Below are positions 1 through 9,367 of a stretch of DNA of 64,000 bases, piece by piece (position 1 is the first letter of the stretch; the number at the start of each line of letters is the position of its first letter). The notes under the pieces are model-generated. The model had not been told where the DNA came from and made no database searches. It saw only the letters and a list, made by a program, of their open reading frames with translations. Source of the stretch: Natronococcus jeotgali DSM 18795 (GTDB lineage Archaea; Halobacteriota; Halobacteria; Halobacteriales; Natrialbaceae); the NCBI RefSeq assembly GCF_000337695.1, contig NZ_AOIA01000034.1:152458-216457 (forward strand), written 5' to 3'. The translations under genes were made by a program, and so were the position numbers.

Positions 1-288
1 AAATAGGACCTCTTCGGTCGACTGCGTGTGGGAGGGGTGTTCCTGCTCGTATCTGGCCATGTGTGCGAACTCGTGGAGGGCGAGCTCGCGGGCCATCGCG
101 CTCGAGGCGGCCTGTCGAGAGATGTTCAGGACGTGTCGGTCGTCGTAGTGGCCAGCCCAGGTGCGAACGTCGGGGTCGTCGCGCAGTTCGACGTCCACCG
201 GTAGCGAGAGGTCGTACTCGGTTTCGAACAGATCGCGGGCCCCGAGAAAAGGGGCGGTCGGGCCCGAGCCGTTCACGCGGATGTCCAT
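1..288 (-). CDS. DUF5781-like haloarchaeal protein (3' part outside window)
   Basis: Reading leftward from an ATG at 286-288, an open frame of 96 codons runs off the window edge without a stop. The protein begins MDIRVNGSGPT and contains LALHEFAHMARYEQ followed by a Ser-Thr-Glu-Glu stretch. The HEFAH motif is a zincin-like HExxH, so it may be a metal-dependent peptidase fold. It resembles a conserved haloarchaeal family I know as DUF5781 (recalled, not searched). It is divergent from the elongation factor 2 gene and shares the 289-491 spacer with it. Function is unknown. The start is clear; the end cannot be seen. Confidence 0.75.
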   Translation of the reverse strand, partial: MDIRVNGSGPTAPFLGARDLFETEYDLSLPVDVELRDDPDVRTWAGHYDDRHVLNISRQAASSAMARELALHEFAHMARYEQEHPSHTQSTEEVLF

Positions 289-491
289 GTGTAACCGTAT
301 CACGGGCCGTGACTGTATGGCTCTTACGCCCGCCGAGAATCCCGTCCGTCGTCCTTGACCGGACGAGATATTACTGTGTGCTATTCACTCACGCAAAATA
401 GTCTTTCATCGCTCCAGAACGGGATACACGCCGAATCCTGCCGACGACGAAACACTACCCTTTTGACCCCGCTACCGGTATTGGGGGGTAT

Positions 492-2678
492 ATGGGCCGA
501 CGCAAGAAGATCGTCCAAGAGTGTGAACGGCTGATGGACGAACCGGAGAACATCCGGAACATCGCCATCGCCGCTCACGTCGACCACGGAAAAACGACCC
601 TCTCCGACAACCTTCTCGCCGGTGCCGGCATGATCTCCGACGAGACCGCCGGCGAGCAGCTCGCGATGGACACCGAGGAGGACGAGCAGGAGCGGGGAAT
701 CACCATCGACGCGGCGAACGTTTCGATGACCCACGAGTACGAGGGGACGAACCACCTCATCAACCTCATCGACACGCCGGGCCACGTCGACTTCGGTGGC
801 GACGTCACCCGAGCGATGCGGGCCGTCGACGGTGCGCTGGTCGTCGTCGACGCGGTCGAGGGCGCGATGCCCCAGACCGAAACCGTCCTGCGACAGGCGC
901 TGCGCGAGGGCGTCAAGCCGACCCTGTTCATCAACAAGGTCGACCGACTCATCTCCGAGCTCCAGGAGGGGCCCGAGGAGATGCAGCGTCGACTCGTCTC
1001 GGTCATCAACGACGTCAACGAGCTCATCCGCGGCATGACCGAGGAGATGGACGACATCGAGGACTGGACGGTCTCCGTCGAGGACGGCACCGTTGGCTTC
1101 GGCTCCGCGCTGTACAAGTGGGGCGTCTCGATGCCGTCGATGCAACGTACCGGGATGGACTTCGGCGACATCATGGACCTCGAGCGCTCGGACAAACGCC
1201 AGGAGCTCCACGAGCGCACCCCGCTGTCGGACGTCGTGCTCGACATGGTCTGTGAGCACTTCCCGAACCCGGTCGACGCCCAGCCCCGTCGTATCCCGCG
1301 CATCTGGCGCGGCGACGACGACACCGAACTCGCCGAGGGGATGCGTCTGGTCGACGAGGACGGCGAGGTCGTCTTCATGGTCACCGACATCGGGATGGAC
1401 CCCCACGCGGGCGAGATCGCCTCCGGTCGCGTCTTCTCGGGATCCCTCGAGAAGGGCCAGGAGCTGTACGTCTCCGGGACCGCCGGCAAGAACCGCATCC
1501 AGTCGGTCGGGATCTACATGGGCGGCGAGCGCGAGGAAGTCGAGCGCGTCCCCGCCGGGAACATCGCGGCCGTCACCGGCCTCAAGGACGCCATCGCGGG
1601 CTCGACCGTCTCGAGCGTCGAGATGACGCCCTTCGAGTCGATCGAGCACATCTCCGAGCCGGTCATTACGAAGTCCGTCGAGGCGAAAAGTATGGACGAC
1701 CTGCCAAAGCTGATCGAAACCCTTCGACAGGTCTCCAAAGAGGATCCGACGATCCAGATCGAGATCAACGAGGAGACCGGCGAGCACCTGATCTCCGGAC
1801 AGGGAGAACTTCATCTCGAAGTAATCACCCAGCGTATCGAAAAGAATCAGGGTATTCCGGTCAACACCGGTGAACCGATCGTCGTCTACCGCGAGCAGCC
1901 CCAGGAACCCAGCGACGAGATCGAAGGCATCTCACCGAACCGCCACAACCGCTTCTACGTCTCCATCGAGCCGATGTCGGACGAACTCGTCGAGGCGATC
2001 CAGCTCGGCGAGGCGTCGATGGATATGCCCGAACAGGAGCGCCGCGAAGCCCTGCAGAACGCCGGCATGGAGAAGGACGACTCTCAGGAAGTCGAGCACA
2101 TCCACGGGACGAACATCCTCATCGACGACACGAAAGGTATCCAGCACCTGAACGAGACGATGGAACTCGTGATCGAGGGATTCGAGGACGCCCTCAACAA
2201 CGGTCCCCTCGCAAACGAGCCGGTTCAGGGAACGCTCATCCGGCTGCACGACGCCAGGCTCCACGAGGACACTATCCACCGCGGCCCGGCACAGGTCATC
2301 CCGGCAACTCGAAACGCACTCCACAACGCCCTGATCGACGGCCGCATCAAGATGCTCGAGCCGATGCAGGACGTCCGTATCGACGTGCCAAACGACCACA
2401 TGGGCGCCGCCTCCGGCGAGATCCAGGGTCGACGTGGCCGCGTCGACGACATGTACCAGGAAGGCGACCTGATGGTCGTCGAGGGCATCGCCCCCGTCGG
2501 CGAGATGATCGGCTTCGCTTCCGACATCCGCTCTGCGACCGAGGGCCGAGCGTCGTGGAACACCGAGAACGCCGGCTTCGAGGTCATGTCCGACTCGCTC
2601 CAGCGCGAGAAGATCATGGAGATCCGCGAACGCAAGGGCATGAAGCTCGAGCTGCCCGAGATCATCCAGTACATCTAA
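492..2678 (+). CDS. fusA: translation elongation factor aEF-2
   Basis: Archaeal EF-2, the GTPase that drives ribosomal translocation. The G-domain motifs are all present: AHVDHGKT at residues 28-35, DTPGHVDF at 94-101 and NKVD at 148-151. The modified-histidine loop appears as [12 protein letters not shown], with His596 in the position that carries diphthamide, the archaeal/eukaryal modification that bacterial EF-G lacks. The length of 728 aa is normal for the family. The ATG at 492 follows a G-rich stretch (ggggggtat). The gene is monocistronic here, with a divergent gene upstream and a convergent seryl-tRNA synthetase gene downstream. Identification is secure. Confidence 0.98.
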   Translation: MGRRKKIVQECERLMDEPENIRNIAIAAHVDHGKTTLSDNLLAGAGMISDETAGEQLAMDTEEDEQERGITIDAANVSMTHEYEGTNHLINLIDTPGHVDFGGDVTRAMRAVDGALVVVDAVEGAMPQTETVLRQALREGVKPTLFINKVDRLISELQEGPEEMQRRLVSVINDVNELIRGMTEEMDDIEDWTVSVEDGTVGFGSALYKWGVSMPSMQRTGMDFGDIMDLERSDKRQELHERTPLSDVVLDMVCEHFPNPVDAQPRRIPRIWRGDDDTELAEGMRLVDEDGEVVFMVTDIGMDPHAGEIASGRVFSGSLEKGQELYVSGTAGKNRIQSVGIYMGGEREEVERVPAGNIAAVTGLKDAIAGSTVSSVEMTPFESIEHISEPVITKSVEAKSMDDLPKLIETLRQVSKEDPTIQIEINEETGEHLISGQGELHLEVITQRIEKNQGIPVNTGEPIVVYREQPQEPSDEIEGISPNRHNRFYVSIEPMSDELVEAIQLGEASMDMPEQERREALQNAGMEKDDSQEVEHIHGTNILIDDTKGIQHLNETMELVIEGFEDALNNGPLANEPVQGTLIRLHDARLHEDTIHRGPAQVIPATRNALHNALIDGRIKMLEPMQDVRIDVPNDHMGAASGEIQGRRGRVDDMYQEGDLMVVEGIAPVGEMIGFASDIRSATEGRASWNTENAGFEVMSDSLQREKIMEIRERKGMKLELPEIIQYI

Positions 2679-2957
2679 ACCGCAATCGTCACTCTCTCGA
2701 GTCGCTTTCTCCTTTCGCGCCCGCTTTCGTAGCGACGCCAGCGTCCGTCCGTGTTCTGAGGAACCCTCGAGAACGTTTCGAGACCTTCCACCGCTTCGCT
2801 CGCCCGAGAGTCGCCGAGCCGACGGTAACTGGCCCGACGGCTCGGGAGCTCGGGTGCGAAATCAGCGGTCAGAACTCGACTCGGAAACCGAGAGGGGAGC
2901 GTCGAACCGGTCCGACGTGGCACCGGGTCTGTGCCGACGGCTACTGCTCGCCGCGGT

Positions 2958-4337
2958 TCACTCCCGCTCGCCCGCGCCCAGCGCGCTCTCGCCGACCTTC
3001 TCGTGGCCCTCGATGACCTCCTGGCCGTCCATGTACGGCTGCAGCGCCTCGGGGATCGTCACGGTGCCGTCCTCGTTCTGGTGGTACTCGAGGATCGCCA
3101 CCATCACGCGGGGCAGGGCGAGCCCCGAGGCGTTGAGCGTGTGGAGGTACTCGGCCGACTCGTGGCGCTCGGGTCGGTAGCGCAGCCCGGCGCGTCGAGC
3201 CTGGAAATCCTCGAAGTTCGACGCCGACGAGACCTCGAGCCAGCGACCGCCCTCGTCGGGGCCGTCGTCCATGTTGTCGCCGGGCGCCCAGACCTCGATG
3301 TCGTACGTTTTCGCCGAGGCGAAGGTCAGGTCGCCGGTACAGAGCTCGAGGATCCGGTAGGGAAGCTCGAGCCGTCGCAGGACCTCCTCGGCTTCCTCGA
3401 GCAGTTCCTCGAGGCGGTCGTAGCTGTCCTCGGGCTCGACGAAGTTGACGAGTTCGACCTTGTTGAACTGGTGGACCCGGACGATCCCGCGGGTCTCGGT
3501 GCCGTGCTCGCCGGCCTCCCGCCGGAAGTTGGGGGTGTAGGCCTGGTGTTTGAGCGGAAGGTCGTCCGTGAGCAGGATCTCGTCGGCGTACATGTTGGTC
3601 ACCGGGACCTCGGCGGTGGGACAGAGCCAGAGGTCGTCGTCCTCGTAGGCCTCCTCGTTGCTCCCGCCCAGCCGGTAGGCGTCGTCGGCGAACTTCGGCA
3701 GCTGGCCGGTGCCCCGCATCGACTGACTGTTGACCGGAACCGGCGGGAACAGATCGACGTACCCCTGCTCGCGGTGGACGTCCATCATGAACTGGATCAG
3801 CGCGTGCTCGAGGCGGGCGCCGTCGCCCTTCAGAAAGTAAAAGCCCGACCCCGTGGTCTTGGCGGCGCGTTGTTCGTCGATGATGTCCAGTTCCTCGCCG
3901 AGCTCGTAGTGGGGGGTGATATCGTCGGCGTCGACGCGCAGGTCGTCGAACCCCCAGCGTCGATCCTCGACGTTGTGTCGCTCGTCGAGGCCGAGCGGGA
4001 CGCTCTCGTCGGGAATCTGTGGGACCTCGAGCATCCGCTCCCGGAGTTCGCGACCGAGATCGGTCGCCTCTTCCTCGACGTCCTCGATCTCGGATTTGAG
4101 CTCCTTCGACTGCTCGATGGCCTCGTCCTTCTCGTCCTGTTTCCCCTCGGCGACAAGCTTCCCGATCCGCTCGGTTACCTGGTTGCGCTCGTGGCGCAAC
4201 TCGTCGCCGCGGGCTTTCAGCTCCCGCCAGCGCTCGTCGATCTCGATCAACTCGTCGAGGTCGACGTCGGCACCGCGGTTCTCGAGCGCGTCGCGGACGG
4301 CGTCGGGGTCCTCGCGCAGGAGGGTCCGATCGATCAT
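2958..4337 (-). CDS. serS: seryl-tRNA synthetase
   Basis: Class II synthetase that charges tRNA-Ser. The N-terminal ~110 residues are the charged coiled-coil arm (KARGDELRHERNQ and EGKQDEKDEAIEQ), which binds the tRNA long variable arm. The catalytic core shows motif 2 (FRREAGEHGTETRGIVRVHQF) and motif 3 near the C-terminus (GLALPRVMVAILEYHQN). At 459 aa it is the standard bacterial-like SerRS, not the rare methanogen type. The start MIDRTLLRED matches the family. It is convergent with EF-2; the 279-nt spacer at 2679-2957 holds nothing I can name. Confidence 0.97.
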   Translation of the reverse strand: MIDRTLLREDPDAVRDALENRGADVDLDELIEIDERWRELKARGDELRHERNQVTERIGKLVAEGKQDEKDEAIEQSKELKSEIEDVEEEATDLGRELRERMLEVPQIPDESVPLGLDERHNVEDRRWGFDDLRVDADDITPHYELGEELDIIDEQRAAKTTGSGFYFLKGDGARLEHALIQFMMDVHREQGYVDLFPPVPVNSQSMRGTGQLPKFADDAYRLGGSNEEAYEDDDLWLCPTAEVPVTNMYADEILLTDDLPLKHQAYTPNFRREAGEHGTETRGIVRVHQFNKVELVNFVEPEDSYDRLEELLEEAEEVLRRLELPYRILELCTGDLTFASAKTYDIEVWAPGDNMDDGPDEGGRWLEVSSASNFEDFQARRAGLRYRPERHESAEYLHTLNASGLALPRVMVAILEYHQNEDGTVTIPEALQPYMDGQEVIEGHEKVGESALGAGERE

Positions 4338-4447
4338 TGGCCGTGGGTTCTCCGCGCCGGTCCAAAACCGTGTCGGAAGGCGGCCTCACGTGAACCGGGG
4401 CTCCGTAGCGGGAAACGTTTTTTTGACGGGGGTCGGAGGACTAGGAC

Positions 4448-5716
4448 ATGGATCCGTTCGGGGACGAGCCGTCGCCGGTGTCGATCGAGTACGAGCCCGT
4501 CAGCGTCAAGGACGTGCTCGTGGAGATGAAAGATACCGCGGAGCTGCTGATCGACCTCTCCTACTCGGCCGTCCTCCACCGCAACGAGGATCTCGCCCGA
4601 GAGGTGCTTCGCCTCGAGCGACGGATGGACGTCCTCGAGATGCGCGCCCGGATGGGGCTGTTGATGGCCTCGCGAAACCCCGGCGACGCCGAACAGCTCG
4701 CGCCGGTACTGGGGATCGTCGCCGCGACGGGAACGATCAGCGACGCCGCCGGCGACATCGCGAAGATCGTCCTCGAGGAGATGGGACTGCCCGAGGCGAT
4801 GCGCGCGGCGCTGCCCGAGGCCGCGGGCGTCCTGGTCCGCGGCGTCGTCGACGCGGACTCCCCGTACGCCGATCGAACCCTGCAGGATATCGACCTCGAG
4901 TCCGAGACCGGCGTTCGCGTGATCGCGCTCCGGCGCGGCGGGCGTCGGCTGTCGTCCGACGACCCCTCCGGCTCCGGCGGGGCCGGGGACGAGGACTGGC
5001 TGCTCAACCCCGGACCGACGACGACGATCGCTCCCGACGACGTCGCCTTCCTCCGCGGTCCGGACGCGGCGATCGAGGGGGTGTACGAGACGCTGACGGG
5101 GTCGCCCTACGAGGGTCCCGCGGTCGAGACGCCGGACGTCGACGATCTCGAACGGGCCGTGGACACGATCGTTCACATGAAAAACCTCTCGGAGCTGGCG
5201 ATCGATCTGGCCTACAGCAGCGTCCTGTTCGACAGCGAGGGGCTCGCCGAGGAGGTCCGGAACCTCGAGGTCGAGGTCGACGCGATGCAGTCCCGGTTCG
5301 AGGCCTGGACGCTCCGGGCGGCCGGGGACGCCCCCGACCCGGTCGCGCTGCGGGGGCTCATCCGGTTGGGGACGAGCACGGAGGTCATCAGCGACGCCGC
5401 GCTCGACCTCAGCGAAGGGGTGTTCAGGGAGATCGAGGTCCACCCCGTCGTCGGGATGGCCGTCGGGGAGAGCGACGAGATCATCGCCCGCATCGAGGTC
5501 GAGTCGGGAAGTACCCTCGACGGAACGACGATCGCCGCGGGCGTCCCCGAGACCGAGCCGACGATGTCCGTGATCGCCATTCGGCGCCCCGACGAGGGGT
5601 GGCTGCTCGTCGGCGACGCCGACGCGGAGATCCGCGAGGGGGACGTCCTCATCTCGAAGGGGACGCGGACGGCCGCGGAGGCGTTCGAGGAGCTCGCGGC
5701 GGCGACGGCCCGGTAG
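4448..5716 (+). CDS. PhoU / TrkA-C domain protein (ion-transport regulator)
   Basis: A 422-aa soluble protein made of two copies of the same unit: a PhoU-like helical segment (VSVKDVLVEMKDTAELLIDLSYSAV, repeated as a divergent AVDTIVHMKNLSELAIDLAYSSV) followed by an RCK/TrkA-C-like beta domain. TrkA-C domains bind nucleotides and gate K+ and other cation transporters. No membrane segment is present, so it is presumably a cytoplasmic gating subunit. Such proteins sit beside MgtE-type transporters in haloarchaea, and two half-MgtE genes follow here on the opposite strand. That suggests, but does not prove, control of magnesium or potassium flux. Confidence 0.85.
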   Translation: MDPFGDEPSPVSIEYEPVSVKDVLVEMKDTAELLIDLSYSAVLHRNEDLAREVLRLERRMDVLEMRARMGLLMASRNPGDAEQLAPVLGIVAATGTISDAAGDIAKIVLEEMGLPEAMRAALPEAAGVLVRGVVDADSPYADRTLQDIDLESETGVRVIALRRGGRRLSSDDPSGSGGAGDEDWLLNPGPTTTIAPDDVAFLRGPDAAIEGVYETLTGSPYEGPAVETPDVDDLERAVDTIVHMKNLSELAIDLAYSSVLFDSEGLAEEVRNLEVEVDAMQSRFEAWTLRAAGDAPDPVALRGLIRLGTSTEVISDAALDLSEGVFREIEVHPVVGMAVGESDEIIARIEVESGSTLDGTTIAAGVPETEPTMSVIAIRRPDEGWLLVGDADAEIREGDVLISKGTRTAAEAFEELAAATAR

Positions 5717-5720
5717 GACG

Positions 5721-5861
5721 TCAGCCGGCGTACGCGAGCAGCGTCGCGACGAGCTCGAGGTAGAGCACCGCGGCGAGGGCGACGACGACGACCGCGAGGG
5801 CGAACGGGACGGTCGTCCGCCGCCGCTCTCGGGTCGGAAGGAGGCCCGTGACCCAGCTCAT
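5721..5861 (-). CDS. 46-aa single-pass membrane protein
   Basis: A short frame starting MSWVTGLLPTRERRR with one C-terminal hydrophobic helix (VPFALAVVVVALAAVLYLEL). The frame stays open upstream, but the upstream residues are Arg/Ser-rich and unlike coding sequence here, so the internal ATG at 5859-5861 is preferred. The stop lies 4 nt from the convergent PhoU/TrkA-C gene stop. It lies downstream of the two magnesium-transporter genes on the same strand and could be a small accessory subunit. That role is inferred from position only. Confidence 0.55.
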   Translation of the reverse strand: MSWVTGLLPTRERRRTTVPFALAVVVVALAAVLYLELVATLLAYAG

Positions 5862-6056
5862 CGCGTCGTCTCCCTCGGGCGCGTCGCGTCTCGGAGGACG
5901 GGACGCCGGTCTCGCTCGTCGCGGATCGATTCGGCTCTCATGTGCGTACTGCCCACGCGCCGACACTTGAAGCTCAGTCAGACGCTCGACGGACGAACGG
6001 CACACGCGGGCTCTCCTCTCGGTCCGTCCGCTCTCTGAGCGGAGCCCGGTTCCCCC

Positions 6057-6635
6057 TCAGAACCCGAGAACGAGCGCGGAAACGCCGATAAAGATGACCA
6101 TCCCGAAGACGTCGACGACGTTCGTGACGATCGGAATCGTCGTGTCGTCGGGATCGACGCCCAGTCGATAGGACGCGTAGGTCGTCGCGAAGCTGAACAC
6201 GACCGCGATGACGGCGACGGACAGGCCGCTGACCAGCGCGATCGTCAGCAGCGTCGTCAGCGGGAGCGCCGAGCCGACGAGGCCGCCGAGCAGGTAGGCG
6301 CCGAACGCAAGCGCCGTGAAGATCGTCGCCGCGAGCGCGAGGATCGCGCCGACGTTCGCCCACAGCTCCCGGTCCCGCGGATCGAAGTCGGTCGTCCCGA
6401 GGTGGAGCCGCGTCGAGAGCCGCGAGGAGAGAATCGCGCCGAGGTTCCCGCCCATGTCGACCATCGTGGGAACCATCAGCGCGAGGATGCCGTACTGCTC
6501 GAGCATCTCCTGGGCGTCCTCGAGGGTGATCCCGGCCCAGAGAACGATCACGCAGAGGACGACCAGCAGCGGGAACATGTTGCCGACAATGCTGCGAAGC
6601 TCCCAGGAGCCGAGCGAGCCCCGGGGAGAGTCCAT
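6057..6635 (-). CDS. magnesium transporter, MgtE membrane domain (half-size, second)
   Basis: A 192-aa polytopic membrane protein corresponding to the MgtE transmembrane domain alone, without the cytoplasmic N and CBS domains of bacterial MgtE. Family hallmarks are MVPTMVDMGGNLGAILSSR early and PDDTTIPIVTNVVDVFGM late; the latter is the pore-lining P-D-x-x-x-x-P-x-x-x-x-x-x-D pattern. It overlaps the upstream paralogue by one base (6635), so the two are translationally coupled. They probably form a heteromeric Mg2+ or other divalent-cation channel. Regulation may come from the adjacent PhoU/TrkA-C protein. Confidence 0.9.
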   Translation of the reverse strand: MDSPRGSLGSWELRSIVGNMFPLLVVLCVIVLWAGITLEDAQEMLEQYGILALMVPTMVDMGGNLGAILSSRLSTRLHLGTTDFDPRDRELWANVGAILALAATIFTALAFGAYLLGGLVGSALPLTTLLTIALVSGLSVAVIAVVFSFATTYASYRLGVDPDDTTIPIVTNVVDVFGMVIFIGVSALVLGF

Positions 6636-7204
6636 CAGGCGAGCACCTCCACGAGGCCGATCGCGAACAGCATGAACAGCATCCCGAAGATGTCGCCGAG
6701 GGTCGTCACGATCGGGCCGACGAGGTTGTCGGGATCGTAGCCGGACTCGAACCCGGCGAAGATCAGCGCCAGCAGTCCGAAGATGAGCACGACGGAGGTG
6801 AGGACGCCGGCGATCAGCATGATCGCGACCAGCTCGTAGAGCGCGGCGACCTCCCAGCCCAGGATCAACAGCGCGAGCCAGGTGAGAACCCCGATCACGA
6901 CCGAGATACCGATTCCGTTGATAAAGGAGGCGGCCACCGCGTTCACGAGCCGTTCGTCGCGCTCGAACGTCGGCTCGATCAATCCCTGGTGGAGCCCGCT
7001 CGAGATCCGCCCGCCGAGCGCCCCGTAGACGTTGCCCCGCGTGGCGAGAAAGACCGGGATCATCACGAACAGTCCCGGAAACCGCTCGACGCTCCCGACC
7101 ATCCCCTCGAGCACGATCCCGGCGAACAGCCCGCCGCCGAGGGCGACCAGCAGGATCGGCAGCGCCTCGCGGTAGATCGACCAGAACTCCTCCCGTGCGC
7201 TCAT
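6635..7204 (-). CDS. magnesium transporter, MgtE membrane domain (half-size, first)
   Basis: A 189-aa paralogue of the next gene: an N-terminal amphipathic stretch (MSAREEFWSIYREALPILLVALG), the signature MIPVFLATRGNVYGALGGRIS, and the second hallmark YDPDNLVGPIVTTLGDIFGM. Like its partner it is only the MgtE membrane domain. Full MgtE is a homodimer, so two different half-genes suggest a heterodimer. It is the first gene of a leftward unit. Upstream 7205-7327 is A/T-richer and likely holds the promoter. Confidence 0.9.
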   Translation of the reverse strand: MSAREEFWSIYREALPILLVALGGGLFAGIVLEGMVGSVERFPGLFVMIPVFLATRGNVYGALGGRISSGLHQGLIEPTFERDERLVNAVAASFINGIGISVVIGVLTWLALLILGWEVAALYELVAIMLIAGVLTSVVLIFGLLALIFAGFESGYDPDNLVGPIVTTLGDIFGMLFMLFAIGLVEVLA

Positions 7205-7327
7205 ACCGGTACGTTTCTCAGTTTCTTGTTAAACTTACCGGAGCGGACGGTACGCCGTCGCTCGGGTCTCGAAGTGCGCTTTTCGGCGGAGAGCGCGGGA
7301 AAACGAAACGGGGCCCGGGCGGCCCCG

Positions 7328-7762
7328 TTATAGCGCCGCGCTCGCGACCACCCACGCGAGTCCGATCGCCGCGAGCGAGAGCGCGAGGTTGCCGACGGCG
7401 TTCGCGACCGCGAGCCTGCGGTCGCCGCGCTCGTAGAGTTGCACCGTCTCGACCGAGAACGACGAGAACGTCGTGAACGAGCCACAGACGCCGATTCCGA
7501 CCAGCTGAATCGCTGACTCGCCCATACCCGCGAACGTCACCGCCCCGAGGACGAAGCTGCCGACGACGTTGACGACGAGCGTCGGCCACGGGTAGCGGTC
7601 GTCCGAGAGCCGTTCGTAGACGGCGTACCGGAGTATCGCTCCGACCGCGCCGCCGCCGCCGACGAGGTGGGCGGCCTCGAACTCGAGGGCGCCGTCCTCG
7701 AGGACGGGTTCGAGGGCGTGGACGACCTCGAGAAGCGCGGTCAGATCCGACGGATCGATCAC
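7328..7762 (-). CDS. crcB: fluoride channel CrcB/Fluc, second copy
   Basis: A 144-aa four-helix membrane protein of the CrcB/Fluc family, which exports fluoride. Diagnostic motifs are GAVGAILRYAVYERL, NVVGSFVLG and GVCGSFTTFSSFSVE; the last contains the Phe-box residues of the fluoride path. The start is GTG at 7760-7762, overlapping the TGA stop of the upstream crcB by 4 nt, so the two are coupled. Paired crcB genes form antiparallel heterodimers in many organisms. The N-terminal ~30 residues are an extension before the first helix. Confidence 0.92.
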   Translation of the reverse strand: MIDPSDLTALLEVVHALEPVLEDGALEFEAAHLVGGGGAVGAILRYAVYERLSDDRYPWPTLVVNVVGSFVLGAVTFAGMGESAIQLVGIGVCGSFTTFSSFSVETVQLYERGDRRLAVANAVGNLALSLAAIGLAWVVASAAL

Positions 7763-8169
7763 GCCGTCTCACCGCCGGTCGGTGCCGGTCGCCAGTCGCG
7801 CACCTTGCGGGCGAGTTCTCGGCCCGCGAGCACGCCGGTAAAGCCGAGTCCGTAGTTGGCGACGACGATACCGACGAGCAGCCACGGCTCGGCGGCGATG
7901 GCCGTCTGAACCGCGAACGTGCTGTAGGTCGTCAGCGAGGAGAGAAAGCCGGTCGTAAACACCAGCCTCGCTTTCCGGTCGACGACGCCGACGTACTGGG
8001 CCTCGTAGACGACGAAGCCGAGCAGGAAGCTCCCGACGACGTTGACGAGCAAGACGGCGAGGACGTCCGAGAACAGGCCGGTCGTAAAGAACCGGAGGTT
8101 CGCGCCGGCGAAACCGCCGATCGCGATCAGCGCGAGCGTCTCGAGTCGGACGAGCGGGTGGTCGGTCAT
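7759..8169 (-). CDS. crcB: fluoride channel CrcB/Fluc, first copy
   Basis: A 136-aa CrcB family protein beginning MTDHPLVRLETLALIAIGGFAG. Family motifs are GANLRFFTTG, NVVGSFLLGF and TTGFLSSLTTYSTFAVQT. The frame is open upstream, but those residues (Arg/Pro/Ser-rich) do not belong to the family, so the ATG at 8167-8169 is chosen. It is the promoter-proximal member of a coupled pair and likely the partner of an antiparallel heterodimeric fluoride exporter. Confidence 0.92.
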   Translation of the reverse strand: MTDHPLVRLETLALIAIGGFAGANLRFFTTGLFSDVLAVLLVNVVGSFLLGFVVYEAQYVGVVDRKARLVFTTGFLSSLTTYSTFAVQTAIAAEPWLLVGIVVANYGLGFTGVLAGRELARKVRDWRPAPTGGETA

Positions 8170-8422
8170 GGCTGACTGGAAGGGACCGTCAGCCGGTCGT
8201 TCGGTCGTCCACGCGCGGACGCCGGGGGGCTGCGGAGGCGGGACGCGGCTGCGGGCGGGACGCAGCCGCGAACGCGGTGAACGAGTCGCCGGCGGTTGTG
8301 ACAGGCGGGCCCCATCGCCCGGATCGACGGATCGTTCTCGCACGACCTACATGACGGTTGCGGAAACCGGGCTCGTAACCGAGAAGGAAAAGATCCAAGT
8401 TTAGACTGTCTCTAAACGGCGT

Positions 8423-9319
8423 ATGGTCGACGACGGACGCGGCGGGTTCGCGAGAGCGTCGTGGGCGAACGTCCTCGGCAACGTCGTGAAGATCGTTGTC
8501 GAGGGCGCCGCGGGGCTGACCTTCGGTAGCGTCGCGCTCGTGGCCGACGCGGCCCACTCGGTCGCGGACCTCGTCGCGAGCCTCGTCGTGCTCGTCTGGG
8601 GGCGGAGCACGTTCGACGAACCGGACGATACCCACCCCCACGGCCACGAACGGATCGAACCGCTGACGGCGCTGTTCGTCGGCGCAGTCATCGCCGTCCT
8701 CGGACTGAACCTGCTGTACGAGTCCGCACGGGGCATCTTCTACGGCGTCGACGTCGCGTTCAGCCTCCTGCTTCTCGGCGCGCTCGGGTTCGCGATCGTC
8801 GATATGTACCTCGTCTACCGCTACACCGAGGCCGTCAACGAGAGGCTCGAGTCGACCGCGCTCGAGGCGCTTGCCGCGGACTGCCTGAACGACATCTACA
8901 CCTCGCTGGCCGCGGTCGTCGGCGTCTTCGGCGTCCTGCTCGGCCAGCCGCTGCTCGATCCCATCGCCGGCGGGCTCGTCAGCCTGCTGGTCATCTACCA
9001 GGGCGTCGATATCGGCCGCGAGAACGTCGGCTACCTCGTCGGCGCCTCGCCGGGACCGACGAAGCGGGCGGCGATCACCGAGATCCTCCAGGACCACCCC
9101 GCCGTCGAGGGAATCCACGACCTCACCGTCTTCTACGACGGGCCCGTCCTCGAGGTCGAGGTCCACGTCGAGGTCGACGGCGACATGCCGTTCCGGCGGG
9201 CCCACGACGTCGAGTCGGAACTGGTGGCGAGCCTCCGTGGACTCGAGGACGTCGGCGACGCCCACGTCCACCTCGATCCGTCGGGAATCGGCGAGTGGAA
9301 GGATCAGCGCGACCGGTAG
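8423..9319 (+). CDS. cation diffusion facilitator (CDF) metal exporter
   Basis: A 298-aa CDF antiporter that exports Zn2+ or related divalent cations against protons. Metal-site residues are visible: DAAHSVAD (Asp42, His45, Asp49) in helix 2, and a second site in helix 5 (ALAADCLNDIYTSL), where the usual H-x-x-x-D is D-x-x-x-D. The HPHGHERIEP loop at 71-80 follows helix 2. The C-terminal cytoplasmic domain (EVEVHVEVDGDMPFRRAHDVE) is the CDF dimerisation domain. An Asp instead of His at the helix-5 site points to Fe/Mn rather than strict Zn selectivity; this is inference. Confidence 0.93.
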   Translation: MVDDGRGGFARASWANVLGNVVKIVVEGAAGLTFGSVALVADAAHSVADLVASLVVLVWGRSTFDEPDDTHPHGHERIEPLTALFVGAVIAVLGLNLLYESARGIFYGVDVAFSLLLLGALGFAIVDMYLVYRYTEAVNERLESTALEALAADCLNDIYTSLAAVVGVFGVLLGQPLLDPIAGGLVSLLVIYQGVDIGRENVGYLVGASPGPTKRAAITEILQDHPAVEGIHDLTVFYDGPVLEVEVHVEVDGDMPFRRAHDVESELVASLRGLEDVGDAHVHLDPSGIGEWKDQRDR

Positions 9320-9367
9320 CCTGGCCGGGACGCCAGCTTTTATTTCATCTGCCCACGGCCTACCGGT

